The notes: generated by a model not told the origin, from the sequence alone. 9,668 nucleotides of DNA from an uncultured Clostridia bacterium (GCA_944372595.1 CALVZT010000027.1:1-9668); one strand, 5' to 3'. Shown: positions 1-7,663, counted from the stretch's first letter. Numbers and translations: made by a program.

Positions 1-2325
1 ACTCTTCAAGCACAAGATTTATCAACTGTTAATCCTTCAAGCGTTATTAATGCTCGCCCTATTAATAAAGCATTGAAAGATTTCTTATCTTCATCACAAT
101 TATCACAACTTATGGACCAAGTTAACCCAATTAGTGAATTAACTCAAAAACGTAAAATTTCAGCAGTTGGTCCTGGTGGTGTTAAAAAAGAAAGAGCAAC
201 AGCAGAAGTTCGTGATATTCATTATAGTCACTACGGAAGAATTTGTGCAATTGAGACACCAGAAGGTCAAGGTATCGGTCTTATTAACTCAATTGCTACT
301 TATGCAAAGATTAATGAATATGGTTTCTTAATGTCTCCTTACAAAGTTGTTGATAAGAAAAATGGTGTTGTTACTAATAAAGTCGTTTACTTAATGGCCG
401 ATGAAGAAGAAAATTGTGCAATAGCACAAGCAATCGAGCCATTAACTCCTGAGGGAAAATTTGTAAACCCTCGTATTATTTGTCGTAAAAAAGATGCAAT
501 TGTCGAAGTTCCTGCAAGCGAAATTGATTATGTAGATGTGTCTCCAAGACAATTTATTTCAGCAGCAACTGCACTTATTCCATTCCTAGCAAATGATGAT
601 ACGGCTCGTGCCCTTATGGGTTCGAACATGCAACGTCAAGCAGTGCCACTTATTAGAACAGAAGCACCTATTATCGGTACTGGTATTGAACACAAAATAG
701 CTGTTGACAGTGGGGCAATGGTACTTGCTAAAAATCCTGGCTATGTTTCTTACGTATCTGCAACTGAGATTAGGGTTAAAAATGACAACGGACTTGAAGA
801 TGTTTATCCATTAATTAAGTTTGCCAAAACCAACCACGACACTTGCTGTAATCAAAAGCCAGCGGTTGTTAAAAATCAAAGAGTAGAAATCGGCGATACA
901 CTTGCTGATGGTTTCTCAACTCAGAATGGTGAATTGGCATTAGGTAAAAATATGCTAATTGCATATATGAACTGGGAAGGTTATAACTATGAGGATGCTA
1001 TACTAATTAGTGAAAGAATAGTTAAAGAAGATATATATACCTCTATTACCCTTAAAGTCGAAGAAATGAAATGTCGTAGCACAAAACTTGGCGACGAGGA
1101 AATTACAAGAGATATACCTAACCTTGGTGAAGATGCTCTTAAAAATCTTGACGAGAATGGTATTGTTCGTGTTGGTGCCGAAGTTCGTCCAGGCGATATA
1201 TTAGTTGGTAAAGTTACTCCAAAGGGAGAGACCGAACTTACCCCAGAAGAAAGATTGTTAAGAGCAATCTTTGGCGAGAAAGCAAGGGAAGTAAGAGATA
1301 CATCATTAAGGGTACAACATGGTAGAGATGGTGTTGTAGTTGATGTTCAAGTATTTAGTAGAAAGAACAAAGACGAATTGGAGCCAGGTGTAAATATGCT
1401 TGTTAAAGTATATGTTGCACAAAAGAGAAAGTTATCCGTTGGTGATAAAATGGCAGGTCGTCACGGTAATAAAGGTGTTGTATCAAGAGTTCTTCCTGTT
1501 GAAGATATGCCATATATGGAGAATGGACAGCCTATTGATATTGTTCTTAACCCACTTGGTATTCCTTCTCGTATGAACGTAGGACAGGTTCTTGAAGTTT
1601 TACTTGGTGCAGTTGCCAAAAAACTTAACTGGAAGGTTGCTGTACCAGTATTTGACTCGGCTAATGAAAATGATATTCATACATTGCTTGTTGATAACGG
1701 ATTTAGCGAAGATGGTAAGACTGTTTTGTATGATGGTCGTACTGGTGAAAAGTTTGAAAATAAAGTAACCGTTGGTATTATGTATATGATTAAACTTGAC
1801 CACATGGTTGACTCAAAGATGCATGCTCGTTCAACTGGTCCATATTCACTTGTTACTCAACAACCTTTGGGTGGTAAAGCTATGTTTGGTGGTCAAAGAT
1901 TTGGTGAGATGGAAGTTTGGGCACTTGAAGCATATGGTGTATCAAGATTATTACAAGAAATGTTAACAGTTAAGTCAGATGACGTAATTGGAAGAAACAA
2001 GACTTATGAAGCAATTGTTAAAGGATTGCCTATATCAGAACCAGGTATACCAGAATCATTTAAGGTATTAATCAAAGAATTCCAAAGTTTGGGACTTGAT
2101 ATTAAGATTTTAACAAAAGAAAATCAAGAAGTTTCACTTAATGAACTTTCGATGGATGATAGTGAGCCAGCACCTCTTATGCCAAAACAAAAAGATGTGC
2201 CTGACGATATTGAACTTGATATTGAATCGGAACCTACTGATATTATCAGCGAACAAGAGAAAGAACAGGAAGATTTGTTTGATAATTTTGATGAATCTAG
2301 TTTATTTGAAGACTTTGATGAATAG
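1..2325 (+). CDS. rpoB: DNA-directed RNA polymerase subunit beta (5'-truncated)
   Basis: This is the C-terminal 774 residues of the beta subunit, which forms half of the RNA polymerase active centre. The frame is open from base 1, so the true start lies upstream; the Leu codon TTG at 73 is not a start. Visible in order are the rifampicin-binding segment (about 91-180), the [13 protein letters not shown] block (about 229-267), [13 protein letters not shown] (about 979-1017), the [12 protein letters not shown] active-site block (1441-1476), [13 protein letters not shown] (from 1549) and the [20 protein letters not shown] block (1861-1920). The last 60 or so residues form an acidic Asp/Glu-rich tail, as in many Bacillota. 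The first residue falls near E. coli position 478 by counting from the rifampicin region. That region carries Leu, Val, Gln, Lys and Val at E. coli positions 514, 518, 526, 529 and 533. The gene ends in TAG and is co-transcribed with rpoC 14 nt downstream. The family assignment is certain. Confidence 0.98.
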   Translation, partial: TLQAQDLSTVNPSSVINARPINKALKDFLSSSQLSQLMDQVNPISELTQKRKISAVGPGGVKKERATAEVRDIHYSHYGRICAIETPEGQGIGLINSIATYAKINEYGFLMSPYKVVDKKNGVVTNKVVYLMADEEENCAIAQAIEPLTPEGKFVNPRIICRKKDAIVEVPASEIDYVDVSPRQFISAATALIPFLANDDTARALMGSNMQRQAVPLIRTEAPIIGTGIEHKIAVDSGAMVLAKNPGYVSYVSATEIRVKNDNGLEDVYPLIKFAKTNHDTCCNQKPAVVKNQRVEIGDTLADGFSTQNGELALGKNMLIAYMNWEGYNYEDAILISERIVKEDIYTSITLKVEEMKCRSTKLGDEEITRDIPNLGEDALKNLDENGIVRVGAEVRPGDILVGKVTPKGETELTPEERLLRAIFGEKAREVRDTSLRVQHGRDGVVVDVQVFSRKNKDELEPGVNMLVKVYVAQKRKLSVGDKMAGRHGNKGVVSRVLPVEDMPYMENGQPIDIVLNPLGIPSRMNVGQVLEVLLGAVAKKLNWKVAVPVFDSANENDIHTLLVDNGFSEDGKTVLYDGRTGEKFENKVTVGIMYMIKLDHMVDSKMHARSTGPYSLVTQQPLGGKAMFGGQRFGEMEVWALEAYGVSRLLQEMLTVKSDDVIGRNKTYEAIVKGLPISEPGIPESFKVLIKEFQSLGLDIKILTKENQEVSLNELSMDDSEPAPLMPKQKDVPDDIELDIESEPTDIISEQEKEQEDLFDNFDESSLFEDFDE

Positions 2326-2339
2326 GAGAAAATAATAAA

Positions 2340-5300
2340 ATGTTCGAATTAAACAATTTTGACTCAATTAAAATAGGTATTGCCTCTCCGGAGAAGATTA
2401 GAGAGTGGTCTTATGGCGAAGTAACAAAGCCTGAAACGATTAATTATCGTACACAAAAGCCAGAACGCGATGGTCTTTTCTGTGAGCGTATATTTGGACC
2501 TAGAAAAAATTGGGAATGCCATTGTGGTAAGTATAAACGCATTAGATATAAAGGTGTCGTTTGTGATAAGTGTGGCGTAGAAGTAACACATTCCAAAGTC
2601 CGTCGTGAGAGAATGGGACATATCGAACTTGCTACTCCTGTAAGTCATATTTGGTTTTTCAGAGGAGTGCCTTCAAGAATAGGAACAATCTTGGACCTTA
2701 CTCCTAAGGCACTTGAACAAGTACTTTATTATGTTAATTACATTGTGCTTGATCCTAAAAACACCGATTTGCAATACAAACAAATCATAACCGACAAAGA
2801 ATATAGAGATGCACAAGAATTGTATGGTGCAAAAGCATTCCGTGCAGGTATGGGAGCAGAAGCGATTAAAGAGTTGCTTGCTGCTATTGACCTTGAAAAA
2901 GAAAGCAAAGAACTCAAAAATATAGTTGAAACAAGTAAAGGACAAAAGAAATTAAAAGCCATTAAGCGTCTTGAAATTGTTGAAGCATTCTTAAAAAGTG
3001 GTAACAAGCCTCAATGGATGATTATGGATGTCGTTCCAGTACTTCCACCAGATTTAAGACCTATGGTACAACTAGATGGTGGTAGATTTGCTACAAGTGA
3101 CTTAAATGACTTGTATCGCCGTGTTATTAATAGAAATAATCGTCTTAAAAAACTAGTAGAACTTGGAGCACCAGAAGTTATTGTTCGTAACGAAAAGCGT
3201 ATGCTTCAAGAAGCAGTTGATGCTTTGATTGAGAATGGTAAACGCGGTAAAGCTGTTCAAGGACCTAAATCAAGAGATTTGAAGAGCTTAACAGCAATGT
3301 TAAGAGGTAAACAAGGTAGATTTAGACAAAACTTACTTGGTAAACGTGTTGACTATTCAGGTCGTTCGGTTATTGTAGTTGGCCCAGAACTTAAAATTTA
3401 TCAATGTGGTCTACCAAAAGAAATGGCTCTTGAATTATTTAAACCATTTATTATGAAAAGACTTGTTGAGATGAATCAATCTCACAATATTAAGAGTGCT
3501 AAAAAGATTATTGAAAGAGAAAAACCTATTGTATGGGACGTTCTTGAAGAAGTTATAAAAGACCATCCAGTATTATTAAACCGTGCTCCAACATTGCACA
3601 GACTTGGTATTCAAGCATTTGAACCAGTGTTAGTTGAAGGTAGAGCAATTAAACTTCATCCACTTGTTTGTGTTGGATTCAACGCCGACTTCGACGGCGA
3701 CCAAATGCCAGTACACGTACCTTTGTCAATAGAAGCAAGAACAGAGGCAAGAATGTTGATGTTAGCATCAAATAACGTTCTTAAACCATCAGATGGTAAG
3801 CCAGTTATGACTCCTGCTCAAGATATAGTACTTGGTTGCTACTATCTTACTATTGATAAGCCAGGCGCTCTTAATGAGGGAAGTTGCTATTCATCAGAAG
3901 ATGAAGCAATTATGGCTTATGAAACAAAGAACCTTGAATTACAATCAAAAATCTATGTAAGAAGAACTGTTGATTTCAACGGCAAGAAGATTACCGGTCG
4001 TGTTGAGACAACTGTTGGTAGAATATTATTTAACCGTTGCATTCCACAAGATATTGACTTTGTTGATAGAACGAAGGAAGAAAATGCGTTAAAATATGAA
4101 GTTAATTCCGTAGTAGGCAAAAAAGAACTTGGCAACATCGTTTCTGCTGTATACGATAAGCATGGTGCAACTCCAACAGCAGTTATGCTTGATGATGTTA
4201 AAGCACTTGGATACAAATATTCAACTATTGGTGCTATTACTATCAACGTATTTGATATGAAAGAACCTCCTCAAAAGAAAGAGTTGGTAGCAGAAGCAGA
4301 TGCAAAAGTATTAGAAAATGAGAAAGCATATCGTAGAGGACTTATCACTTTTGATGAAAAGATTGCCAAAAACTGCGCTATTTGGAATGAAACAACTGAT
4401 AAAGTTAAACAAGCCGTTATTAATAACCTTGAACCACTAAATCCTATTAAGATGATGGCAATATCTGGTGCCCGTGGTAACGCTGGACAGATTAACCAAT
4501 TGTGTGGTATGCGTGGTGTAATGGCAAGTGCTTCTGGTCAAAAAATTGATATTCCAGTTAAAGCAAACTTCCGTTCAGGACTTACTCCAATTGACTACTT
4601 TGTATCATCTCGTGGTGGACGTAAAGGTCTTGCCGATACAGCGTTAAAAACTGCCGAATCTGGTTACCTTACTCGTAGGTTAGTTGACGTATCTCAAGAT
4701 GTTGTTATAACCGAAGATGATTGCTTTGCTAACCTTGGCGAAAAACCAAAAGGAATGATTGTAACTGATCTTGTTGAAGATTCAACAGTTATTGAAAAAC
4801 TTGAAGATAGAATTTCTGGTCGTGTCAGTGTAGATAATATATACAACTTAAAAACAAAAGAATTAATCGTTGGTGCAAACGAAATGATTACACCAAAGAT
4901 GGCAAAAGAGATTGTTGATTGCGGAATTAAAGCAGTTAATATTCGTACAGCACTTACTTGTAAATGCAAACACGGTATATGCGCTAAATGTTATGGACGT
5001 GATATGGCAAGTAACGACATGGTATCTGTTGGTGAAGCAGTTGGTGTTATTGCTGCTCAATCAATTGGTGAACCAGGTACTCAGCTTACAATGCGTACCT
5101 TCCACACTGGTGGTGTAGCATCTGCTGCCGATATTACAAAAGGTCTTCCTCGTGTTGAAGAAATATTCGAAGCACGCAGACCAAAAAATGAAGCAATTAT
5201 ATCTGAAATTGCTGGTAAAGTTGAAGTTAAATCCGCAGGGGAGAGATATGAGATTATTGTTAAGTCAAATGACGAAGAAGTATCTTATATGACTCCACCA

Positions 5301-5903
5301 AAAGATAAAACTGTTCTTGCTGTTAAGACTGGCGATAGTGTTGAGGTTGGTCAATGCTTAACATCTGGCTCAATCTATCCTAACGATATTCTAAGAGTTC
5401 GTGGTCTTAAAGGTGTTCAAGAATATTTATTAAAAGAAGTATTGGGCGTATACAGATTACAAGACGTTAGAATTAATGCAAAACACGTCGAAATTATAAT
5501 TAGACAAATGTTAAAGAAAGTTAAAATTGAAGATCCAGGCGATACAAACTTGCTTGCTGGCGACATTGTTGAATTATACAGATACGAAGAAGAAAATGAT
5601 AAAGTTTTGCGTGAGGGTGGTGTCCCTGCAACTGCTAAACGTATGTTACTTGGTATTACTAAGGCTTCACTTTCAACCGAATCTTTCTTGTCTGCTGCAT
5701 CATTCCAAGAAACTTCTAGTGTTCTTACAGAAGCCGCAATTAAAGGCAAGTCTGACCCACTTATCGGTCTTAAAGAAAATGTCATTATTGGTAAGTTAAT
5801 TCCTGCCGGAACTGGACTTAAACAATATCGTGACATTGTGCCTGTTGAAGTATCAAAAGAAAGCGAAGTAGCAAATGAACAAAACGACATAATGGATAAT
5901 TAA
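2340..5903 (+). CDS. rpoC: DNA-directed RNA polymerase subunit beta'
   Basis: This is the complete 1187-residue beta' subunit, of normal length for Bacillota and without large lineage insertions. Zinc site 1 is formed by C60, C62, C75 and C78. The [20 protein letters not shown] block follows, then the catalytic NADFDGDQM with Mg-binding D450, D452 and D454. The bridge-helix region lies around [18 protein letters not shown]. Zinc site 2 is formed by C795, C874, C881 and C884. The trigger-loop segment starts at M918 (MRTFHTGG) and runs into [12 protein letters not shown]. The ATG at 2340 is supported by an AGGAG at 2324-2328 that overlaps the rpoB stop codon, suggesting translational coupling. 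Oddities are Pro457 where most bacteria have Ala after NADFDGDQM, Ile in MMAISGARG where Asp is usual, and a run of eight C-ending codons over the active site. A terminator begins at the stop codon. Confidence 0.99.
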   Translation: MFELNNFDSIKIGIASPEKIREWSYGEVTKPETINYRTQKPERDGLFCERIFGPRKNWECHCGKYKRIRYKGVVCDKCGVEVTHSKVRRERMGHIELATPVSHIWFFRGVPSRIGTILDLTPKALEQVLYYVNYIVLDPKNTDLQYKQIITDKEYRDAQELYGAKAFRAGMGAEAIKELLAAIDLEKESKELKNIVETSKGQKKLKAIKRLEIVEAFLKSGNKPQWMIMDVVPVLPPDLRPMVQLDGGRFATSDLNDLYRRVINRNNRLKKLVELGAPEVIVRNEKRMLQEAVDALIENGKRGKAVQGPKSRDLKSLTAMLRGKQGRFRQNLLGKRVDYSGRSVIVVGPELKIYQCGLPKEMALELFKPFIMKRLVEMNQSHNIKSAKKIIEREKPIVWDVLEEVIKDHPVLLNRAPTLHRLGIQAFEPVLVEGRAIKLHPLVCVGFNADFDGDQMPVHVPLSIEARTEARMLMLASNNVLKPSDGKPVMTPAQDIVLGCYYLTIDKPGALNEGSCYSSEDEAIMAYETKNLELQSKIYVRRTVDFNGKKITGRVETTVGRILFNRCIPQDIDFVDRTKEENALKYEVNSVVGKKELGNIVSAVYDKHGATPTAVMLDDVKALGYKYSTIGAITINVFDMKEPPQKKELVAEADAKVLENEKAYRRGLITFDEKIAKNCAIWNETTDKVKQAVINNLEPLNPIKMMAISGARGNAGQINQLCGMRGVMASASGQKIDIPVKANFRSGLTPIDYFVSSRGGRKGLADTALKTAESGYLTRRLVDVSQDVVITEDDCFANLGEKPKGMIVTDLVEDSTVIEKLEDRISGRVSVDNIYNLKTKELIVGANEMITPKMAKEIVDCGIKAVNIRTALTCKCKHGICAKCYGRDMASNDMVSVGEAVGVIAAQSIGEPGTQLTMRTFHTGGVASAADITKGLPRVEEIFEARRPKNEAIISEIAGKVEVKSAGERYEIIVKSNDEEVSYMTPPKDKTVLAVKTGDSVEVGQCLTSGSIYPNDILRVRGLKGVQEYLLKEVLGVYRLQDVRINAKHVEIIIRQMLKKVKIEDPGDTNLLAGDIVELYRYEEENDKVLREGGVPATAKRMLLGITKASLSTESFLSAASFQETSSVLTEAAIKGKSDPLIGLKENVIIGKLIPAGTGLKQYRDIVPVEVSKESEVANEQNDIMDN

Positions 5904-5935
5904 AAAAACAACTTTTTAGTTGTTTTTTTGTTTTT
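5902..5935 (+). terminator. rho-independent terminator of rpoBC
   Basis: A stem of up to 12 bp pairs 5902-5913 with 5918-5929 around a TTTT loop, with AAACAACT/AGTTGTTT as its core. It continues into T-rich sequence. The stem starts inside the rpoC stop codon. Because it is flanked by A- and T-tracts it could act in both directions, but no convergent gene is visible. Confidence 0.85.
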
Positions 5936-5940
5936 GTAAC

Positions 5941-5988
5941 AATATGTTGTGTTTTTGTGTTTACTTATGTGTAATATATTGTGTTTTT
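5941..5988. repeat. short direct repeat, about 16 bp, period 32
   Basis: AATATGTTGTGTTTTT at 5941-5956 recurs as AATATATTGTGTTTTT at 5973-5988 with one mismatch. It lies in the AT-rich gap between the rpoC terminator and the next promoter. Function is unknown; it may be a protein-binding pair or a local duplication. Confidence 0.5.
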
Positions 5989-5993
5989 TATTC

Positions 5994-6055
5994 AAAAAAA
6001 AGTAAAAAATATTTTCAAAAAAAGTATTTACAAACTTGATATTTTGTGCTATGAT
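5994..6055 (+). promoter_or_regulatory. sigma-A-type promoter with UP-like A-tracts and extended -10
   Basis: The -35 box TTTACA (6027-6032) and -10 box TATGAT (6050-6055) each match consensus at 5 of 6 positions, with a 17-nt spacer. A TG at 6047-6048 makes an extended -10. A-tracts at 5994-6001, 6005-6009 and 6017-6023 lie directly upstream where an UP element would be. Transcription should start near 6062 and give a leader of about 40 nt. A strong promoter is inferred. Confidence 0.8.
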
Positions 6056-6101
6056 ATAGCCATAAGGAAAGCAAGTAAACCCAATTAAAAGGAGACTTAC
6101 T

Positions 6102-6290
6102 ATGGAAGGAACAGCATTTTTTGATGGAAAAACACTTTGTATTGCAGAGAGGGGAGCAATTCAAAAAGTAAGACAACATCTTGATGAAGATAGATTAGAA
6201 AGAATAATGAAGATTGCACAAAATGGCGAACAAATTCATGTTGGTGATCCGACTAAAAAAAATGTTGAATCTTTGTCTCAAAATCAATAA
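6102..6290 (+). CDS. uncharacterised 62-residue protein
   Basis: I do not recognise this protein. It is a complete small gene with an AAGGAG at 6089-6094, a 7-nt gap to ATG, and a TAA stop. The product has no signal peptide or membrane segment, so it should be cytoplasmic. It begins with a short probable strand (MEGTAFFDGKTLCI), then a charged region likely to be helical over residues 17-42, then a polar tail with DPTKK. There is one Cys (residue 13), so no metal site is evident. It forms a single-gene unit: a strong promoter just upstream and a GC-rich terminator 14 nt after the stop. The complete expression signals make a real gene much more likely than a chance ORF. Its place between rpoC and the str genes gives no firm clue to function. 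Confidence 0.8.
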   Translation: MEGTAFFDGKTLCIAERGAIQKVRQHLDEDRLERIMKIAQNGEQIHVGDPTKKNVESLSQNQ

Positions 6291-6303
6291 AGTAATAAAT
6301 TAC

Positions 6304-6329
6304 ACTCGGCATTACTGCCGAGTTTTTTT
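6304..6329 (+). terminator. rho-independent terminator after the 62-residue gene
   Basis: A perfect 8-bp stem, ACTCGGCA (6304-6311) with TGCCGAGT (6316-6323), has a TTAC loop and runs into seven T residues. It is the most GC-rich and convincing terminator in the window, and it isolates the small gene from the next one. Confidence 0.93.
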
Positions 6330-6402
6330 ATTTTTATTATAAAGAGAATTTTTTTGTTAAAAATATTAAAATAAATTATAATAAATTTATGCTTGTATTT
6401 AT

Positions 6403-6431
6403 TTTACTTTATAATAAAAATATGGTAAAAT
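6403..6431 (+). promoter_or_regulatory. extended -10 promoter of the HicB-like gene
   Basis: TTTACT (6403-6408) and TAAAAT (6426-6431) are separated by 17 nt. A TG at 6423-6424 gives an extended -10. The -35 is weak (4 of 6). The predicted start near 6438 leaves a leader of about 27 nt containing the GAGGAG. The surroundings are very AT-rich, so chance matches are possible, but placement and spacing fit well. Confidence 0.6.
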
Positions 6432-6464
6432 CATAACATACTAAGATGAAGAGGAGCGTTTTTG

Positions 6465-6767
6465 ATGGAGTTACACATATTTCCAGCAGTTTTTTACAAA
6501 AGCAAAGAAGACGATGAGTATGTAGTTGCATTTGATGATGTTGAAGTATTTTGTACTGGTAAAACTATCGAAGAGGCATTCAAACTCGCTAAGCATTATC
6601 TTGAAGTATTTTGTAAGTTGTCATATCGTATGTTTGGCAAAATCAAAGAGACTCCAAGAAGTTACCTTGATTCGCAAAAAGCTCATCCTAAAGAGATTAT
6701 TTTGCTTGTTGATGCCAAGGTTAAACCTCAGCCAAAAGTTGAAGATGATAATGAGATTGATATCTAA
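6465..6767 (+). CDS. HicB-like (HicB_lk_antitox type) protein, orphan
   Basis: This 100-residue protein resembles the HicB antitoxin fold, a partial RNase H-like domain. FPAVFYKSKEDDEYVVAF (residues 6-23) matches the two leading strands, and CTGKTIEEAFKLAKHYLEVF matches the family's short strand plus helix with the characteristic T-x-EEA pattern. The remainder, with a probable final strand KEIILLVDAKV and an acidic tail, shows no obvious helix-turn-helix or ribbon-helix-helix DNA-binding domain. No HicA-like double-stranded-RNA-binding toxin gene lies on either side, so a working toxin-antitoxin pair is not supported. HicB-like domains also occur as stand-alone proteins of unknown role. ATG 6465 is preferred over TTG 6462 because it lies 8 nt after GAGGAG (6451-6456). 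The gene has its own promoter and a terminator overlapping its stop. The fold assignment is by eye. Confidence 0.65.
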   Translation: MELHIFPAVFYKSKEDDEYVVAFDDVEVFCTGKTIEEAFKLAKHYLEVFCKLSYRMFGKIKETPRSYLDSQKAHPKEIILLVDAKVKPQPKVEDDNEIDI

Positions 6768-6787
6768 CTCCAATATGGAGTTTTTTT
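6766..6787 (+). terminator. terminator of the HicB-like gene, overlapping its stop codon
   Basis: AACTCC (6766-6771) pairs with GGAGTT (6777-6782) around an AATAT loop and runs into seven T residues. The stem uses the last two bases of the TAA stop codon, a compact arrangement. Confidence 0.85.
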
Positions 6788-6803
6788 ATTTTATTTATAT
6801 GAA

Positions 6804-6826
6804 ACACCCGGGAAGGTGTAATTTTT
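6804..6826 (+). terminator. possible secondary terminator or hairpin
   Basis: ACACC (6804-6808) pairs with GGTGT (6815-6819) around CGGGAA, then AA and five T residues. The stem is short and a stronger terminator lies just upstream, so this is at best a backup. The loop overlaps a CCCGGG palindrome (6807-6812), unusual in this AT-rich gap. Confidence 0.35.
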
Positions 6827-6866
6827 GCAACTCTCAAAATTTACTGAAAAAATCTAACAAAAACTG

Positions 6867-6895
6867 TTGACTTTGTAATTTGTTTTTGATACAAT
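6867..6895 (+). promoter_or_regulatory. promoter of the str operon (L7Ae-like gene, rpsL, rpsG, fusA)
   Basis: TTGACT (6867-6872) and TACAAT (6890-6895) each match consensus at 5 of 6 positions, with the ideal 17-nt spacer. A TG at 6887-6888 gives an extended -10. Transcription should begin near 6902, about 43 nt before the L7Ae-like start. No terminator with a U-tract is seen between the following genes, so this promoter probably drives the whole run. Confidence 0.88.
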
Positions 6896-6914
6896 CATTA
6901 TCGTTATGAATGAT
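6894..6914 (+). promoter_or_regulatory. inverted repeat overlapping the -10 box and start site
   Basis: ATCATT (6894-6899) and AATGAT (6909-6914) form a perfect 6-bp inverted repeat with a 9-nt spacer. It begins in the -10 box and spans the predicted transcription start, where a repressor could bind. A 6-bp AT-rich repeat can arise by chance, so operator function is only suggested. Confidence 0.3.
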
Positions 6915-6944
6915 GGGGTATGATTATACACAAAAGGATAATAT

Positions 6945-7202
6945 ATGAACCAACAAGATATAACAAACTTAATTAATAATTCTTCAAAACTTATTGGAAC
7001 GCGACAAGTTTTGAAGGCTATTATAGACAATTCGCTACAACTTGTAGTAATTGCCAAAGATACTGATTTGAGTATCAAAGATAACATAATTAATAGTTGT
7101 GTGACAAACAAAGTTAATTACATTGAGTGTTTATCACGAAAAGAATTGGGTGTTATTGCAAATATTAATGTTGATTGTGCTTGTATCGGTATTTTAAAGT
7201 GA
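6945..7202 (+). CDS. ybxF: L7Ae/L30e-family ribosomal protein, YbxF-like
   Basis: This 85-residue protein belongs to the L7Ae/L30e/S12e RNA-binding family, whose members recognise kink-turn RNA. SKLIGTRQVLKAI (residues 14-26) matches the family's conserved G-T/K-x-Q/T-x-K-A segment. LQLVVIAKDTDLSIKDNI matches the central strand and acidic turn, and LSRKELGVIANINVDCACIGIL matches the C-terminal RNA-contact helix and last strand. In Bacillus subtilis ybxF occupies the same position between rpoC and rpsL, which supports the assignment. ATG 6945 follows AAGGA (6934-6938) by 6 nt. The gene ends in TGA, which helps show that TGA is a stop in this organism. It is first in the str transcript and is followed by a hairpin beginning at its stop codon. 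YbxF and the related YlxQ cannot be separated by sequence alone; synteny favours YbxF. Confidence 0.9.
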   Translation: MNQQDITNLINNSSKLIGTRQVLKAIIDNSLQLVVIAKDTDLSIKDNIINSCVTNKVNYIECLSRKELGVIANINVDCACIGILK

Positions 7203-7229
7203 ATTATTAGCAGGGTTGCTCGATAATTC
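7201..7229 (+). promoter_or_regulatory. hairpin in the spacer before rpsL
   Basis: GAATTAT (7201-7207) pairs with ATAATTC (7223-7229), and inside it AGCA (7209-7212) pairs with TGCT (7217-7220) around a GGGT loop. A small internal loop (one base against two) separates the stems, giving 11 bp in total. The outer stem starts within the TGA stop of the L7Ae-like gene and ends 11 nt before the AGGAGG of rpsL. No U-tract follows, so it is not a terminator. A regulatory, processing or coupling role is inferred. Confidence 0.55.
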
Positions 7230-7253
7230 GTAATTTATAAAGGAGGAACTAAT

Positions 7254-7625
7254 ATGCCTACAATTAATCAACTAGTTAGGCGCGGTAGAAAGCAAGTAGA
7301 GAAGAAATCTCAAGCACCAATTTTGGAAGAAAATCCTCAAAAAAGAGGTGTTTGTCTATCAGTTACTACTACTTCTCCAAAGAAACCAAACTCAGCACTT
7401 CGTAAGATTGCTAGGGTAAGACTATCTTCTGGTCAAGAGGGTACAACTTATATTCCAGGTGAAGGTCATAACCTACAAGAGCACTCAGTTGTTCTTATTC
7501 GTGGTGGTAAGGTTAAAGATTTGCCAGGTGTACGTTATCACATCGTTCGTGGTACACTTGATACCGCTGGAGTTGCTAAAAGAAAGCAATCTCGTTCTAA
7601 GTATGGTGCTAAAAAGCCTAAATAA
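7254..7625 (+). CDS. rpsL: 30S ribosomal protein S12
   Basis: This complete 123-residue S12 protein sits at the decoding centre of the small subunit. The family hallmarks are present: [13 protein letters not shown] at the N-terminus, [63 protein letters not shown] and [11 protein letters not shown] at the end. Both lysines whose mutation gives streptomycin resistance are intact (in PKKPNS and in GGKVKDLPG), so target-based streptomycin resistance is not predicted. The Asp in KDLPG, the residue methylthiolated by RimO in some bacteria, is present. AGGAGG (7241-7246) lies 7 nt before the ATG. The spacer to rpsG is 73 nt and structured. Confidence 0.99.
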   Translation: MPTINQLVRRGRKQVEKKSQAPILEENPQKRGVCLSVTTTSPKKPNSALRKIARVRLSSGQEGTTYIPGEGHNLQEHSVVLIRGGKVKDLPGVRYHIVRGTLDTAGVAKRKQSRSKYGAKKPK

Positions 7626-7634
7626 TTTGTAATT

Positions 7635-7663
7635 AAATGGCAATTATATAAACCATTATTTTG
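7635..7663 (+). repeat. intercistronic element, copy 1 (rpsL-rpsG spacer)
   Basis: AAATGG (7635-7640) and the 13-mer AACCATTATTTTG (7651-7663) recur in the rpsG-fusA spacer at 8164-8194. AATGG (7636-7640) can pair with CCATT (7653-7657) to form a 5-bp hairpin with a 12-nt loop. A second hairpin follows directly. The recurrence in two neighbouring spacers is seen in the sequence; a shared regulatory role is inferred. Confidence 0.5.

Noticed and set aside
73..75. TTG at 73 as the start of a 750-residue rpoB
   Set aside because: The same frame is open and reads recognisable RpoB ([12 protein letters not shown]) from base 1, so TTG is an internal Leu and the gene is cut by the window edge.
5417..5890. 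157-residue minus-strand ORF over the rpoC 3' end
   Set aside because: It is antisense to conserved RpoC coding sequence, shows no family resemblance and has no independent signals. The other minus-strand ORFs inside rpoB, rpoC, rpsG and fusA were rejected for the same reason.
6330..6402. AT-rich stretch between the second terminator and the HicB-like promoter
   Set aside because: It contains only simple AT-rich palindromes; no ORF, RNA gene or convincing site was seen.
6462..6464. TTG at 6462 as the HicB-like start
   Set aside because: The adjacent ATG at 6465 is a better start codon with an 8-nt gap to GAGGAG.
6526..6870. 114-residue ORF overlapping the HicB-like gene in another frame
   Set aside because: It runs through the terminator at 6766-6787 and into the promoter region, has low-complexity composition and no ribosome binding site; the HicB-like frame explains the region.
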